DNA of 64,000 bases from assembly GCF_001043005.1 (NCBI RefSeq), contig NZ_JYKZ01000006.1, forward strand, positions 1 to 64,000, written 5' to 3'. The stretch comes from Pseudomonas psychrophila (lineage in GTDB: Bacteria; Pseudomonadota; Gammaproteobacteria; Pseudomonadales; Pseudomonadaceae). Made by a program: the position numbers and the translations under genes. Numbering within the stretch: the stretch's first letter is position 1; each line of letters starts with the position of its first letter. Of the stretch, positions 24,035 to 35,388 are shown piece after piece. The notes under the pieces were generated by a model. It saw only the letters and a list, made by a program, of their open reading frames with translations, ran no database searches and was not told where the DNA came from.

Positions 24035-24391
24035 GTGCGTAAAGTCATCGTGATGACAGCAATATTGGCCTTGACGGCTTGCGGTCAGGAGTCTAACGAT
24101 AAAATCCAGCGGGCTAAAGCAGCTTCTGAATCAACAGTAGTCCAGGCGCCAGTTGCGCATTGGGCGCTAGAGATCACTGAAGGCCAGAGAGCGACAATTC
24201 CTGACACGACCGGAAGGCTTCTTGACAACGGTTTTACTCCTTACATTTTCGAGAGTGGCGGTGTTCAGCACTTCCTGATCGGGCCGTTTACCACTGAGGC
24301 TCAAGCACTTGAGGCCCAGGAAAAAATGAAACTCAAGCCCAAACTCGACGGTATTGAAACCAATGTGATTGAGTTACCCGCCGTCAAATAA
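24035..24391 (+). CDS. Small lipoprotein with SPOR-like domain
   Basis: A 118-residue protein with a GTG start (24035) preceded by aggggaaa. The lipobox LTAC puts the lipidated Cys at residue 16. Residues about 42-112 (HWALEITEGQRATIPDTTGR, then FIGPFTTEAQALEAQEKM-type segment) look like a SPOR domain, which binds denuded septal peptidoglycan. An envelope role near division sites is inferred. It stands alone between rsmE and the TetR gene. Confidence 0.75.
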   Translation: MRKVIVMTAILALTACGQESNDKIQRAKAASESTVVQAPVAHWALEITEGQRATIPDTTGRLLDNGFTPYIFESGGVQHFLIGPFTTEAQALEAQEKMKLKPKLDGIETNVIELPAVK

Positions 24392-24513
24392 TCTGCTGCA
24401 GCGTCGTGTATTCGCCTAAGCGTAGCTGCCGCAGGCGTTATTCGACGCTTTGTGCAGGAAATATTTGCTCACTCGGCGTTCATCAAAGAAGCACGACGGC
24501 AAGGGCACCAGGC

Positions 24514-25134
24514 ATGAGCAATCACAAGATCGAAATTCGGCGCAGCAACGTCGAAAAAATCCTCCTCGGGGCCGAAAAGATTTTTGCCGAAAAAGGGTTT
24601 GCCGGAACCGCGATGGCGGACATCGCGGCGCAAGTCCAGCTGCCACGCTCCAACCTGCATTACTACTTCAGTACTAAAACCGAGCTGTACAGCGCCGTCT
24701 TGCTGGGGCTGCTTGAGGTGTGGAAGCAGGATGCGCTGTGTTTTGAAACCTACGATGACCCTCGCCTTGTGCTCAGCAGCTATATCCGCGCCAAAATGAA
24801 CCACTCGCGCACACGGCCCCACGGCTCCAAAGTCTGGGCCAATGAAATGATCCACGGCGCCCCGACCCTGGGCCTGGCGCTGGATGCCAGTCTCTATGAC
24901 TGGGCGAAGATGAAAGAAGCCAAGATCCGGCAGTGGGTGCTGGACAAGCGAATTCTGCCCGTGGAACCGTCCAGCCTGCTGTACATGATCTGGGCCTCAA
25001 CCCAGCATTACGCCGACTTCGACCATCAGGTGATGATCATCAACGACCATCAGCCATTGTCCGACATTCAATTTGAGCGGGCGCTGCAAACGGTCACCAG
25101 CGTGATCCTGAGAGGGATCGGGCTGGAACCTTGA
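24514..25134 (+). CDS. RutR-like TetR family regulator of pyrimidine degradation
   Basis: A 206-residue TetR protein. HTH at about 8-55 (NVEKILLGAEKIFAEKGFAG, then LPRSNLHYYFSTKTELY). The C-terminal half (SKVWANEMIHGAPTLG, then LYMIWASTQHYADFDHQV) is the RutR-type ligand domain, which in E. coli RutR binds uracil and thymine. I chose the ATG at 24514 over the long 24406 extension because homology starts at the HTH. It converges on preA of the dihydropyrimidine pathway and most probably regulates that locus. The Rut monooxygenase genes themselves are not here. Confidence 0.88.
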   Translation: MSNHKIEIRRSNVEKILLGAEKIFAEKGFAGTAMADIAAQVQLPRSNLHYYFSTKTELYSAVLLGLLEVWKQDALCFETYDDPRLVLSSYIRAKMNHSRTRPHGSKVWANEMIHGAPTLGLALDASLYDWAKMKEAKIRQWVLDKRILPVEPSSLLYMIWASTQHYADFDHQVMIINDHQPLSDIQFERALQTVTSVILRGIGLEP

Positions 25135-25149
25135 AGCGCCTGGTTTGTA

Positions 25150-25222
25150 GTCGCTGCAGAGGCACGAAGGCTGCGAGCCTTTTCAAGACAAGAGCTCGCA
25201 GCCTTCGTGCCTCGGCAGCGAC
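25150..25222. repeat. REP-type inverted repeat between RutR-like gene and preA
   Basis: Arms of 29 bases, gtcgctgcagaggcacgaag onward (25150-25178) and its complement (25194-25222), differ at one position. It lies in the gap between two convergent genes, where it may stabilise both mRNA ends. The arms closely match the REP at 52756-52840. Confidence 0.85.
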
Positions 25223-25232
25223 TTCGGGCTAA

Positions 25233-26507
25233 CTACGAAGCCACGCAGTACGGGTTACGCGGATCATGGTTCCAGTCCAGGAACGGCAGCCCATTGTTGT
25301 GCGGCACCATCTCGATACACGCTTCGACCGGGCAGGTGATTTGACACAGGTTACAGCCCACGCACTCATCCTCGATCACTTCATAACGATGTGTCCCGTC
25401 AGCCTGCTTCAAGCTGGAGATGGCCTGGTGTGAGGTGTCTTCGCAGGCAATATGGCAGCGTCCGCAGCCAATACACGCGTCCTGATCGATTTTGGCGATA
25501 ACCTGATAGTTTATATCCAGATATTTCCAGTCGGTGGTATTGCCCACAGCGCGCCCGGAAAAATCGTCCAGGCTGGTATAGCCTTGACTGTCCATCCAGC
25601 GGGACAAACCATCTTTCATCTCGTCGACAATTCGAAATCCGTGGAGCATCGCTGCGGTACAGACTTGAACCGCCCCACAGCCCAGCGCAATAAATTCTGC
25701 TGCATCACGCCAACTGCCAATGCCACCTATTCCACAAATAGGCAAGCCCTTGGTCAGCGGATCGCGGGCGATTTCGGCCACCATATTCAGTGCAATCGGC
25801 TTGACTGCCGAGCCGCAATATCCACCGTGCGTGCTTTGGCTTCCCACCATCGGCAACGCCACCATGCGCTCAAGGTCGACGCTGGTAATCGAGTTGATGG
25901 TGTTGATCAATGACACCGCATCGGCGCCACCGCGATGGGCTGCGCGGGCGCTCAGGCGCACGTCGGTAATGTTGGGCGTGAGTTTGACGATCACCGGCAG
26001 CGAGCAATAGGTCTTGCACCAGCGCGTCACCATCTCGACGTACTCGGGTACTTGGCCTACCGCCGCACCCATGCCGCGTTCCGGCATGCCGTGGGGGCAG
26101 CCGAAATTCAGCTCAATGCCATCAGCCCCTGTGGCTTCTACCAGCGGCAGGATGAACTTCCATGACTCTTCTTCGCAGGGCACCATCAGGGACACGATCA
26201 AGGCCCGGTCCGGCCAGTCCTTTTTGACCTGGGTGATTTCACGCAAGTTGATTTCAAGGGAGCGGTCGGTAATCAACTCGATATTGTTGATGCCCATGAC
26301 TTCTCGGTTTGGCCCGAAGTGCGCCGAGTAGCGCGAAGACACGTTGACCGCGGCCGGGTCTTCGCCCAGGGTTTTCCAGACCACTCCACCCCAGCCGGCC
26401 TCATAGGCGCGTACTACGTTGTAGGCCTTGTCGGTAGGCGGTGCAGACGCCAGCCAAAAAGGGTTAGGCGCTTTGATACCGGCGAAAACAATCGAGAGAT
26501 CGGCCAT
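25233..26507 (-). CDS. preA: NAD-dependent dihydropyrimidine dehydrogenase subunit PreA
   Basis: A 424-residue FMN and iron-sulfur subunit. The DHODH-like barrel (ELNFGCPHGMPERGMGAAVG, then IVKLTPNITDVRLSARAAH) binds FMN and the pyrimidine. The C-terminus has two [4Fe-4S] motifs: CIGCGRCHIAC from residue 345 and CVGCNLCQITCPVEAC from 382. With PreT it reduces uracil or thymine to the dihydro form with NADH, the first step of the reductive pathway. Its ATG directly abuts the PreT stop, so they are coupled. The dihydropyrimidinase gene lies upstream on the same strand. Confidence 0.95.
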   Translation of the reverse strand: MADLSIVFAGIKAPNPFWLASAPPTDKAYNVVRAYEAGWGGVVWKTLGEDPAAVNVSSRYSAHFGPNREVMGINNIELITDRSLEINLREITQVKKDWPDRALIVSLMVPCEEESWKFILPLVEATGADGIELNFGCPHGMPERGMGAAVGQVPEYVEMVTRWCKTYCSLPVIVKLTPNITDVRLSARAAHRGGADAVSLINTINSITSVDLERMVALPMVGSQSTHGGYCGSAVKPIALNMVAEIARDPLTKGLPICGIGGIGSWRDAAEFIALGCGAVQVCTAAMLHGFRIVDEMKDGLSRWMDSQGYTSLDDFSGRAVGNTTDWKYLDINYQVIAKIDQDACIGCGRCHIACEDTSHQAISSLKQADGTHRYEVIEDECVGCNLCQITCPVEACIEMVPHNNGLPFLDWNHDPRNPYCVAS

Positions 26508-27875
26508 TTACGCAGCCTCCTGATCAAGCATGAGTTGGGCATGCATGGCTTCTGCGGCCAGCTTGCCGTGTTGCACGGCCTGTACGGTCAAGTCCTGCCC
26601 AAGGGAGGTGCAATCGCCCCCGGCATAGACCCCGGGCACACTGGTGCGCAGTTGCTCGTCTACTTCAATCCGGTCGCCTACCCGTTTAAGTTTTTGCGCC
26701 AGAGGATCCCCAAGGGCCGCGTCATCAAAAGTCTGGCCGATGGCCTTGAATACCGCGTCAGCCGCCAGCTCAAAGGTTTCACCGGTACTCACCAGACGCC
26801 CGTCCTCAAGGCGGGTGCGAGCAAAGCGCATGCCGCGCACGCGGCCTTGCTCATCCAGCAGCAGCTCTTGTGGCTGGGCCCAGGTCATCAGTCGCACTTG
26901 ATTGGCCTTGGCAATGTCCTGTTCGTGACCGGTGGCGCCCATGTCTTCGAGCCCCCGGCGATACACCAGATTCACCTCGCGGGCACCCAGGCGGGCCATT
27001 TGCACGGCCATGTCGATCGCGGTATTGCCTGCGCCCAGCACAATGCAACGCTCGGCCAGGGGGAGTTGGGTCAGGTCATCGCTTTGGCGCAGCTCGCGGA
27101 TGTAGTCAGTGGCAGCCAGCAGGCCGGGTGCGTCTTCGTGGGGCAGGCCAAGCAACCGGCTGGCGGCCAGCCCCAATCCCAAAAACACCGAATCAAATTG
27201 TTGATGCAGTTCGCTCAAGGTCAGGTTGTCGCCCAGGCGCTGACCGTGGCGCACTTCAATACCGCCGATCTCCAGGACGAAATCCACTTCGCGCTGGGCA
27301 AAATCATCCACCAGTTTGTACTTGGCAATCCCGTACTCATTGAGCCCGCCGGACTTCGCCCGGGCTTCGAAAATCACCACTTCATGCCCGTGCAATGCAA
27401 GGCGATGGGCGCAGGCCAAGCCCGCAGGGCCTGCGCCGACCACGGCGATGCGTTTGCCGGTAGGAGCCGCACGGGTGAATGGATGCTCGCTGAATTGGGC
27501 GTGGTCGACCGCATAACGCTGTAGTAAACCGATCAGTACCGGGGCACATTCCTGGCTGTTGTTGCGCACACAGGCTTGCTGGCACAGCACCTCCGTCGGG
27601 CAAACCCGGGCACAACTGCCGCCCAAAATGTTGGCCGAGAGAATCGTGTGCGCGGCGCCCTGGACGTTTTCCTGCTGGATATTGCGAATAAACGACGGGA
27701 TATCGATCTCGCTGGGGCACGCATTGACGCAAGGTGCGTCGTAGCAATACAGGCAGCGCGAGCTCTCCAGTACGGCTTGACGGGCATTGAGCGGTGGCGC
27801 CAGGTCGGTGAAGTGACTGGCCAACACCTGCGCATTTTCATGGGGGTGCGGTAAATGGTTCAGGGACTTGATCAC
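26508..27875 (-). CDS. preT: NAD-dependent dihydropyrimidine dehydrogenase subunit PreT
   Basis: A 455-residue flavin and iron-sulfur subunit related to the small subunit of glutamate synthase. N-terminal cluster cysteines are C41, C44, C49 and C53 (CLYCYDAPCVNAC) and C88, C92, C98 and C102 (GGSCARVCPTEVLCQQAC). FAD binds at VVGAGPAGLACAHRLALHG (about 145) and NAD at VLGAGNTAIDMAVQMARLG. It takes electrons from NADH and passes them to PreA. It follows the dihydropyrimidinase gene by 58 bases and precedes preA without a gap, so hydA-preT-preA is one operon. Confidence 0.94.
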   Translation of the reverse strand: MIKSLNHLPHPHENAQVLASHFTDLAPPLNARQAVLESSRCLYCYDAPCVNACPSEIDIPSFIRNIQQENVQGAAHTILSANILGGSCARVCPTEVLCQQACVRNNSQECAPVLIGLLQRYAVDHAQFSEHPFTRAAPTGKRIAVVGAGPAGLACAHRLALHGHEVVIFEARAKSGGLNEYGIAKYKLVDDFAQREVDFVLEIGGIEVRHGQRLGDNLTLSELHQQFDSVFLGLGLAASRLLGLPHEDAPGLLAATDYIRELRQSDDLTQLPLAERCIVLGAGNTAIDMAVQMARLGAREVNLVYRRGLEDMGATGHEQDIAKANQVRLMTWAQPQELLLDEQGRVRGMRFARTRLEDGRLVSTGETFELAADAVFKAIGQTFDDAALGDPLAQKLKRVGDRIEVDEQLRTSVPGVYAGGDCTSLGQDLTVQAVQHGKLAAEAMHAQLMLDQEAA

Positions 27876-27933
27876 GGTGATTGCCTCACGGTTGTGGGGA
27901 TCGTCCTGCCTCTGTCGGGCAGTGGTTAGCCAC

Positions 27934-29994
<2,061 letters not shown>

Positions 29995-31482
29995 ATGCAA
30001 CCGAGCAGATCCAAAGTCACCGAACGTAACGGTTTGTACGAATTGGACGCCGGGCCTGAAGTCCTCGATAGCCCCCGGTACAACCACGACATTGCCCCCA
30101 CCCAAGTTCACGAACGCACCTGGAACAAATGGCATATCACGGCCTTGTGGGTAGGCATGTCCATTTGTGTACCCACTTACACCTTGGGCGGGGTACTGAC
30201 CGCCTACTTCGGACTCTCGGTCGGCGAGGCGCTGCTGGCGATTTTGCTGGCCAACATCGTGGTGCTGATCCCGCTGACCCTCAACGCGTTTGCGGGCACC
30301 AAGTACGGCATTCCCTTTCCCGTGTTACTGCGTTCCTCCTTCGGCATCATCGGCTCAAACGTCCCTTGCCTGATCCGAGCGCTGGTGGCTTGCGGCTGGT
30401 TCGGTATCCAGACCCTGTTTGGCGGCCTGGCAATCCACCTGTTTCTGGGGTCCGTATTCGAGGGCTGGAAAAGCCTGGGCGGGACCGGAGAAGTGATCGG
30501 TTTCATGGTGTTTTGGGCATTGAACCTGTGGGTGGTCTTGCGCGGTGCCGAGTCGATCAAGTGGCTTGAAACCCTCTCAGCCCCCCTGTTGGTACTGGTC
30601 GGCATCGGTCTGCTGGTGTGGGCATTGCCCAACGTGTCGATGACTGAATTGCTCGCCCAACCCCCCAAACGCCCCGAAGGCGCCAGCGTGTATGGCTACT
30701 TCTTTGCAGGGCTGACCGCGATGGTCGGATTTTGGGCCACCTTGTCACTGAACATTCCGGACTTCAGCCGCTACGCAAAAAGCCAGAAAGACCAGATTCT
30801 GGGGCAGATCTTCGGGTTGCCGCTGACCATGTTCCTGTTTGCCGCCCTGGGTGTGGTGTTGACCGCCGCCTCGGAAAAACTGGTAGGCGTTACGGTGTCC
30901 GATCCGGTCAGCCTGATCGGTCATATTCAAAGCCCGGGCTGGGTGGCACTGGCCATGGCGCTGATCATCATCGCGACCCTGTCGACCAATACTGCCGCCA
31001 ATATCGTGTCGCCCACCAATGACTTCCAGAACATTGCGCCCAAGCTGATCAACCGCACCAAGGCGGTGATGCTGACCGGGCTCGTTGGTCTTGCGCTGAT
31101 GGCCCATGAGCTGCTCAAAAAGCTCGGTTTGCTGGTGTCCGATGTGAGCCTTGAAACCGTGTATTCCAACTGGCTGCTGGGCTACTCCAGTCTACTGGGG
31201 CCGATTGCCGGGATCATGGTGGTCGACTATTTCATTATCCGTCGGCAAAAACTCGACCTCGCCGGGCTCTACCACGACGGCGTGTACCCGGCCTGGCACT
31301 GGAACGGGTTTATCGCGTTTGGCATACCCGTGGTGCTGACCTTGCTGTCGCTGGGTAGCAGCGCCTTCAGCTGGTTCTACGACTTTGGCTGGTTTACCGG
31401 CTCATTGCTCGGAGCCGGAATTTATTACGGACTGCATCGCATGAGCAGCCAGCAAGCAGAAACCGTCAAAGGCACGGTTTAA
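29995..31482 (+). CDS. NCS1 family permease for pyrimidines or hydantoins
   Basis: A 495-residue inner-membrane symporter of the nucleobase:cation (NCS1) family with about twelve hydrophobic segments. The N-terminal PRYNHDIAPTQVHERTWNKW matches the conserved start of hydantoin/uracil/allantoin members (Mhp1, PucI), and SLNIPDFSRYAKSQKDQ and TLSTNTAANIVSPTNDF are the family hallmarks around the substrate site. Located between dihydropyrimidinase and carbamoyl-amidohydrolase genes, it most probably imports uracil, thymine or dihydropyrimidines with sodium or protons. Confidence 0.92.
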   Translation: MQPSRSKVTERNGLYELDAGPEVLDSPRYNHDIAPTQVHERTWNKWHITALWVGMSICVPTYTLGGVLTAYFGLSVGEALLAILLANIVVLIPLTLNAFAGTKYGIPFPVLLRSSFGIIGSNVPCLIRALVACGWFGIQTLFGGLAIHLFLGSVFEGWKSLGGTGEVIGFMVFWALNLWVVLRGAESIKWLETLSAPLLVLVGIGLLVWALPNVSMTELLAQPPKRPEGASVYGYFFAGLTAMVGFWATLSLNIPDFSRYAKSQKDQILGQIFGLPLTMFLFAALGVVLTAASEKLVGVTVSDPVSLIGHIQSPGWVALAMALIIIATLSTNTAANIVSPTNDFQNIAPKLINRTKAVMLTGLVGLALMAHELLKKLGLLVSDVSLETVYSNWLLGYSSLLGPIAGIMVVDYFIIRRQKLDLAGLYHDGVYPAWHWNGFIAFGIPVVLTLLSLGSSAFSWFYDFGWFTGSLLGAGIYYGLHRMSSQQAETVKGTV

Positions 31483-31518
31483 AACCAATTCCTATAAAAA
31501 CTGCCTGAGGAAAACATC

Positions 31519-32793
31519 ATGAATGCCCCACAAGACCTTCAGCAGCACCCCATGCAATCGATCAATGGCGACCGCCTGTGGGCTTCGCTGATGGAAATGG
31601 CACAGCTTGGCGCCACGGTAAAAGGTGGGGTGTGCCGCCTGGCCCTGACCGACCTCGACCGTCAGGCCCGTGACCTGTTCGTTCGCTGGTGCGAAGACGC
31701 GGGCTGCACCGTCAGCGTGGATGCGGTGGGCAATATTTTTGCCCGCCGCCCCGGGCGCAATCCCGACTTGCCGCCGGTGATGACCGGCAGCCACATCGAC
31801 ACCCAGCCCACCGGTGGCAAGTTTGACGGCTGCTTCGGCGTGCTTGCCGGGGTTGAAGTGCTGCGCACGCTAAACGACCTCAATATCGAGACCGAAGCCC
31901 CCCTGGAAGTCGTGGTCTGGACCAATGAAGAAGGCTCGCGATTTGCACCTTGCATGATGGGTTCGGGCGTCTTTGCAGAAAAATTCACCCTGGAAGAAAC
32001 CCTGGCCAAAACCGATGCCCAGGGTGTAACCGTCGGCGAAGCCTTGAATGCCATTGGTTACGCGGGTAGCCGCAAAGTCAGCGGCCATCCCGTGGGGGCA
32101 TACTTCGAAGCCCATATCGAGCAGGGCCCTATCCTTGAAGACGAGCACAAAACCATTGGTGTGGTGCTCGGGGCTCTGGGGCAGAAATGGTTCGACCTCA
32201 ACCTGCGCGGCGTCGAAGCCCACGCCGGGCCGACCCCCATGCACCTGCGCAAAGACGCACTGGTCGGTGCCGCTGCGGTAGTCGCCGCCGTCAATCATGC
32301 CGCTCTCGGCCATCAACCCCACGGCTGTGGCACCGTAGGCTGCCTTCAGGCCTACCCTGGATCGCGCAACGTGATCCCCGGCGAAGTGCGCATGACCCTG
32401 GACTTCAGACATCTGCTGCCTGAGCGGCTTGACTCGATGATTGAAGAAGTACGTGGAGTGATAGAAGCCACGTGCAAGCAACATGGCCTGAGTTTCGAAC
32501 TCACCCCAACGGCAGATTTCCCGCCGCTGTACTTCAATCCTGATTGCGTCAACGCCGTGCGTGAGGCCGCCAACGAACTGGGCTTGTCCAACATGGATAT
32601 TGTCAGCGGGGCGGGGCACGACGCAATATTCCTTGCCGAACTTGGGCCCGCGGGCATGATTTTTGTGCCCTGCGAAGGCGGGATCAGCCACAACGAAATC
32701 GAAAACGCCGACCCCAAGGACCTGGCAGCGGGATGTGCGGTCCTGCTCAAAGCCATGTTGGCCGCGTCTAAAACAGTAGCGCAGGCAAACTGA
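31519..32793 (+). CDS. N-carbamoyl-beta-alanine amidohydrolase (M20 Zn-dependent hydrolase)
   Basis: A 424-residue M20-family enzyme of the hydantoinase/carbamoylase branch. Metal ligands His92 and Asp103 (GSHIDTQPTGGKFDG) and Glu138 within WTNEEGSRF are present, followed by FEAHIEQGPILE and the late His in SGAGHDAIFLAELGP. It releases CO2 and ammonia from N-carbamoyl-beta-alanine, the last step after PreTA and dihydropyrimidinase. RBS GAGGAAAAC; it starts 36 bases after the permease stop, so they share a transcript. Beta-alanine transaminase is not in the window. Confidence 0.92.
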   Translation: MNAPQDLQQHPMQSINGDRLWASLMEMAQLGATVKGGVCRLALTDLDRQARDLFVRWCEDAGCTVSVDAVGNIFARRPGRNPDLPPVMTGSHIDTQPTGGKFDGCFGVLAGVEVLRTLNDLNIETEAPLEVVVWTNEEGSRFAPCMMGSGVFAEKFTLEETLAKTDAQGVTVGEALNAIGYAGSRKVSGHPVGAYFEAHIEQGPILEDEHKTIGVVLGALGQKWFDLNLRGVEAHAGPTPMHLRKDALVGAAAVVAAVNHAALGHQPHGCGTVGCLQAYPGSRNVIPGEVRMTLDFRHLLPERLDSMIEEVRGVIEATCKQHGLSFELTPTADFPPLYFNPDCVNAVREAANELGLSNMDIVSGAGHDAIFLAELGPAGMIFVPCEGGISHNEIENADPKDLAAGCAVLLKAMLAASKTVAQAN

Positions 32794-32825
32794 TCACCGA
32801 ACGCTCTCCCAAGGGCTGATAGGAG

Positions 32826-34238
32826 TCAGCCCTGCCACCCACCCCCCAACGCCGTCAACAACCCCACGCTGGCCTGCAACTGCCGGGTGCGAAGTGCCTG
32901 CACCTGGCGCTGGGCTTGCAGCGCTGCCGTTTGTGCCGTCACCACATCCAGATAACTCACTGCCCCGGCTTCATAGCTGTGGGTGGCGATTACCTGGGTG
33001 TGTTCGGAAGCATTGGCGGCGGCTTGTTCGTCGAGGCTTTCCTGTTGCAGGTCGCGCAGTTGGGCCAGGTTGTCTTCGACTTCACGTACGGCATGTAGCA
33101 CTTGCCCTCGGTAATGGGCCGAGGCTTCTTCAAACTCGGCCCTGGCCTGGCGCTCCTGACCATCGAGCCTGCCGCCGTCAAAAATCGGCAAGCTGATCAG
33201 TGGCCCCAAGGCCCAGAAGCGGTTGCTGGCGGCCAGTAAATTGCCGCTGCCCTGGGTTTGCCCGCCGAGCAGGCCCGTCAAGCTGAAGTCCGGGTACCAG
33301 GCCGCTTTTGCCACGCCGATCGCGGCATTGGCGGCAAACACCCGACGCTCGGCCGCGGCAATGTCGGGGCGGCGTTGCAGCAGGGTGCTTGGCAGGGTTC
33401 GGGGCTGATCGGGCAGGTTCAGCGTCTGTTCACTGGCCGCCAGCTGGAAGTTGCTGGCGGGTTCGCCCACCAGTTCACCCAGGGCGTGTTCGGTCAGGTT
33501 GCGCTGGGCACGTATGTCGTCCAGTTGAGCCTCGGCTTCGGCCAATTGGCTTTGGGCGCGGGTCAGGTCGAGCTCGGAGGCTATTTGCCCCTGATAGCGG
33601 GAACGGGTCAGTTGCAGGGCCTGGCTGTAATCATCCAGTGAGCGGGACAAGATGCGACGTTGCGCATCCAGTCCGTCGAGTTGCACATACAGGCTGGTCA
33701 GCTGACGTTGCAGACTTAGACGCGCGACGGCCAGATCATCCGCCGAGGCTTGTGCCCGGGCATCGCCTGCCGCCACCTGATTGCGGATTTTCCCCCACAG
33801 GTCGAGGTCAAAATTCAACGCGAATCCAGCGGTATTGCTGTTGTAGACCGACGGCTGAGTCGTGCCCCGCAAGGGGCGGTTGTCCGATTGACGTTGGCGC
33901 AGCGGTTGCCCGCTGGCAGTCAGTTGCGGGAACAATCCTGCGTGCAACTGGCTGGCATACGCCTGCGCGCCATCGAAGTGGGCCAGCGCGGCTGCCAGGT
34001 CAGGATTGGCCTTGAGCAACTGCTCTTGCAGGCTGTTCAGGCGCGCATCCTGATAAACCCGCCACCATTGCGACGACAGTTGATCGGCAGGTTGCGCGCT
34101 GTGCCACGGGCCATCACTGCTTTGCTCGCGGTAGTGCGTGGGCAAGTCCAGCGTCGGGGTTGTGTAGGTGGGCGCCAGGGAGCAGCCCTGCAGCGTCATG
34201 GCCAGGAACAGGGCGGCGTGTTTAAGCCTTGGCTGCAT
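32826..34238 (-). CDS. RND efflux outer-membrane lipoprotein (NodT family)
   Basis: A 470-residue TolC-like channel. The signal peptide with lipobox LQGCSLAP gives a lipidated Cys near residue 19. Two outer-membrane-factor repeats follow (WWRVYQDARLNSLQEQLLKA, and VFAANAAIGVAKAAWYPDFSL). The ATG at 34238 has AGGAG at the right spacing and sits 17 bases inside the adaptor gene, so the two are coupled; the upstream 17-codon extension is rejected. It completes the tripartite pump with the adaptor and permease encoded just upstream. Confidence 0.92.
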   Translation of the reverse strand: MQPRLKHAALFLAMTLQGCSLAPTYTTPTLDLPTHYREQSSDGPWHSAQPADQLSSQWWRVYQDARLNSLQEQLLKANPDLAAALAHFDGAQAYASQLHAGLFPQLTASGQPLRQRQSDNRPLRGTTQPSVYNSNTAGFALNFDLDLWGKIRNQVAAGDARAQASADDLAVARLSLQRQLTSLYVQLDGLDAQRRILSRSLDDYSQALQLTRSRYQGQIASELDLTRAQSQLAEAEAQLDDIRAQRNLTEHALGELVGEPASNFQLAASEQTLNLPDQPRTLPSTLLQRRPDIAAAERRVFAANAAIGVAKAAWYPDFSLTGLLGGQTQGSGNLLAASNRFWALGPLISLPIFDGGRLDGQERQARAEFEEASAHYRGQVLHAVREVEDNLAQLRDLQQESLDEQAAANASEHTQVIATHSYEAGAVSYLDVVTAQTAALQAQRQVQALRTRQLQASVGLLTALGGGWQG

Positions 34239-35388
34239 GGGACGCTCCTGCATCGGCCAGTTTGACCCTGTCGCCTTCGCGCAAGGCATCGGGCGGGTTG
34301 TCTATGACCGTGTCGTGCGCTTCAAGGCCTTGATCGATCACCAGCCGCTCGCCCAAATCGAGGCCAACATGAATGTTCTGCAAATGCACCTGTTGCGCGC
34401 TGTCGAGCACGGCCACTTGGGTGCCTTGGGCGCGAAAGATCAGCGCACTGGCCGGGATGCTAACGCCGTGAGTGTCCGCCGGGATGGCCAGAGTCGCTTG
34501 GGCGTAGTCCCCCGGCATCAGGGCGTCGCCGGGGTTTTGCGCCACAAACTGCGCCATCAGGGTGCCGGAGCGCTGATCAATCGAGGTCGAGTTGCCAATC
34601 AGGGTGGCGCTGAATATTTTTCCCGGATGCTCCGGCACGCTGAGCTGCACTTGCATGCCGGTGCGGATCACGCTGGCGTAGTTCTGTGGCACCGGTACGT
34701 AGAGTCTCAGTTGGTGGGTGTCGGCAATATCAAACAACTCGGTGTCGCTGTCGGTATCGGCCTTGATCAACTGACCAATGTCGGTGTTACGTGCCGTGAT
34801 GGTTCCGGCGAACGGCGCACGTATGGTCTTGTAGGCTTCCAGCGTTGAGAGGCGTGCGTAGTCGGCTTCTGCGGCTTGGGCATTGGCCTGGGCAGCGTCG
34901 GCGTTTGAGTGTTTTTCGTCGGCCTCCTGACGCGAAACCGAATGACTGGCCAGCAGGTTTTGCCAGCGTGTGGCGGTGGTTGTCGCGAGCCTGGCGTTGG
35001 CTTGTGCCTGCAGCATGTGGGCATGGGTTTGCGCCAGTTGCTGATCGAGATCAGGGCTGTCGATAACGGCCAGTACCTGGCCCGCTTTGACCTTGCTGCC
35101 GATATCGGTTTGCCAGCTTTTCAGGTAACCGTTGACCCGTGCATGAATCGGCGCCTTGCTCCAGGCTTCCAGATGCGCGGGCAGGCGCAAGGTGTCGCCG
35201 TGGGCGTTATGCATGGGCTGAAACACGCTGACAATCGGCAGGGCAGCCGCTTCGGTCCATTGGCTCACCGCGTGTTCGTGGCGACTGCGTGCTGCCAGCC
35301 CATTGGCTACCAGCAGTGCGGCCAGGGTCAGGCCACCGATGCCCAGGTACATCAAGCGCTTGCGCGAGGGTGTTTGATCAGATGACAT
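34222..35388 (-). CDS. RND efflux periplasmic adaptor (HlyD/MFP family)
   Basis: A 388-residue adaptor with one N-terminal membrane anchor (LMYLGIGGLTLAALLVANGL). The lipoyl half-motif NGYLKSWQTDIGSKVKAGQV precedes a coiled-coil hairpin (about residues 100-170), and FAGTITARNTDIGQLIKAD follows, then the beta-barrel. GGAG lies 9 bases before the ATG at 35388. The gene overlaps both the permease stop (11 bases) and the outer-membrane gene start (17 bases). It links the inner-membrane pump to the outer channel. Confidence 0.92.
   Translation of the reverse strand: MSSDQTPSRKRLMYLGIGGLTLAALLVANGLAARSRHEHAVSQWTEAAALPIVSVFQPMHNAHGDTLRLPAHLEAWSKAPIHARVNGYLKSWQTDIGSKVKAGQVLAVIDSPDLDQQLAQTHAHMLQAQANARLATTTATRWQNLLASHSVSRQEADEKHSNADAAQANAQAAEADYARLSTLEAYKTIRAPFAGTITARNTDIGQLIKADTDSDTELFDIADTHQLRLYVPVPQNYASVIRTGMQVQLSVPEHPGKIFSATLIGNSTSIDQRSGTLMAQFVAQNPGDALMPGDYAQATLAIPADTHGVSIPASALIFRAQGTQVAVLDSAQQVHLQNIHVGLDLGERLVIDQGLEAHDTVIDNPPDALREGDRVKLADAGASHAAKA

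Noticed and set aside
26319-27524. 401-codon plus-strand frame
   Set aside because: Antisense to preA and preT, both of which have complete cofactor motifs.
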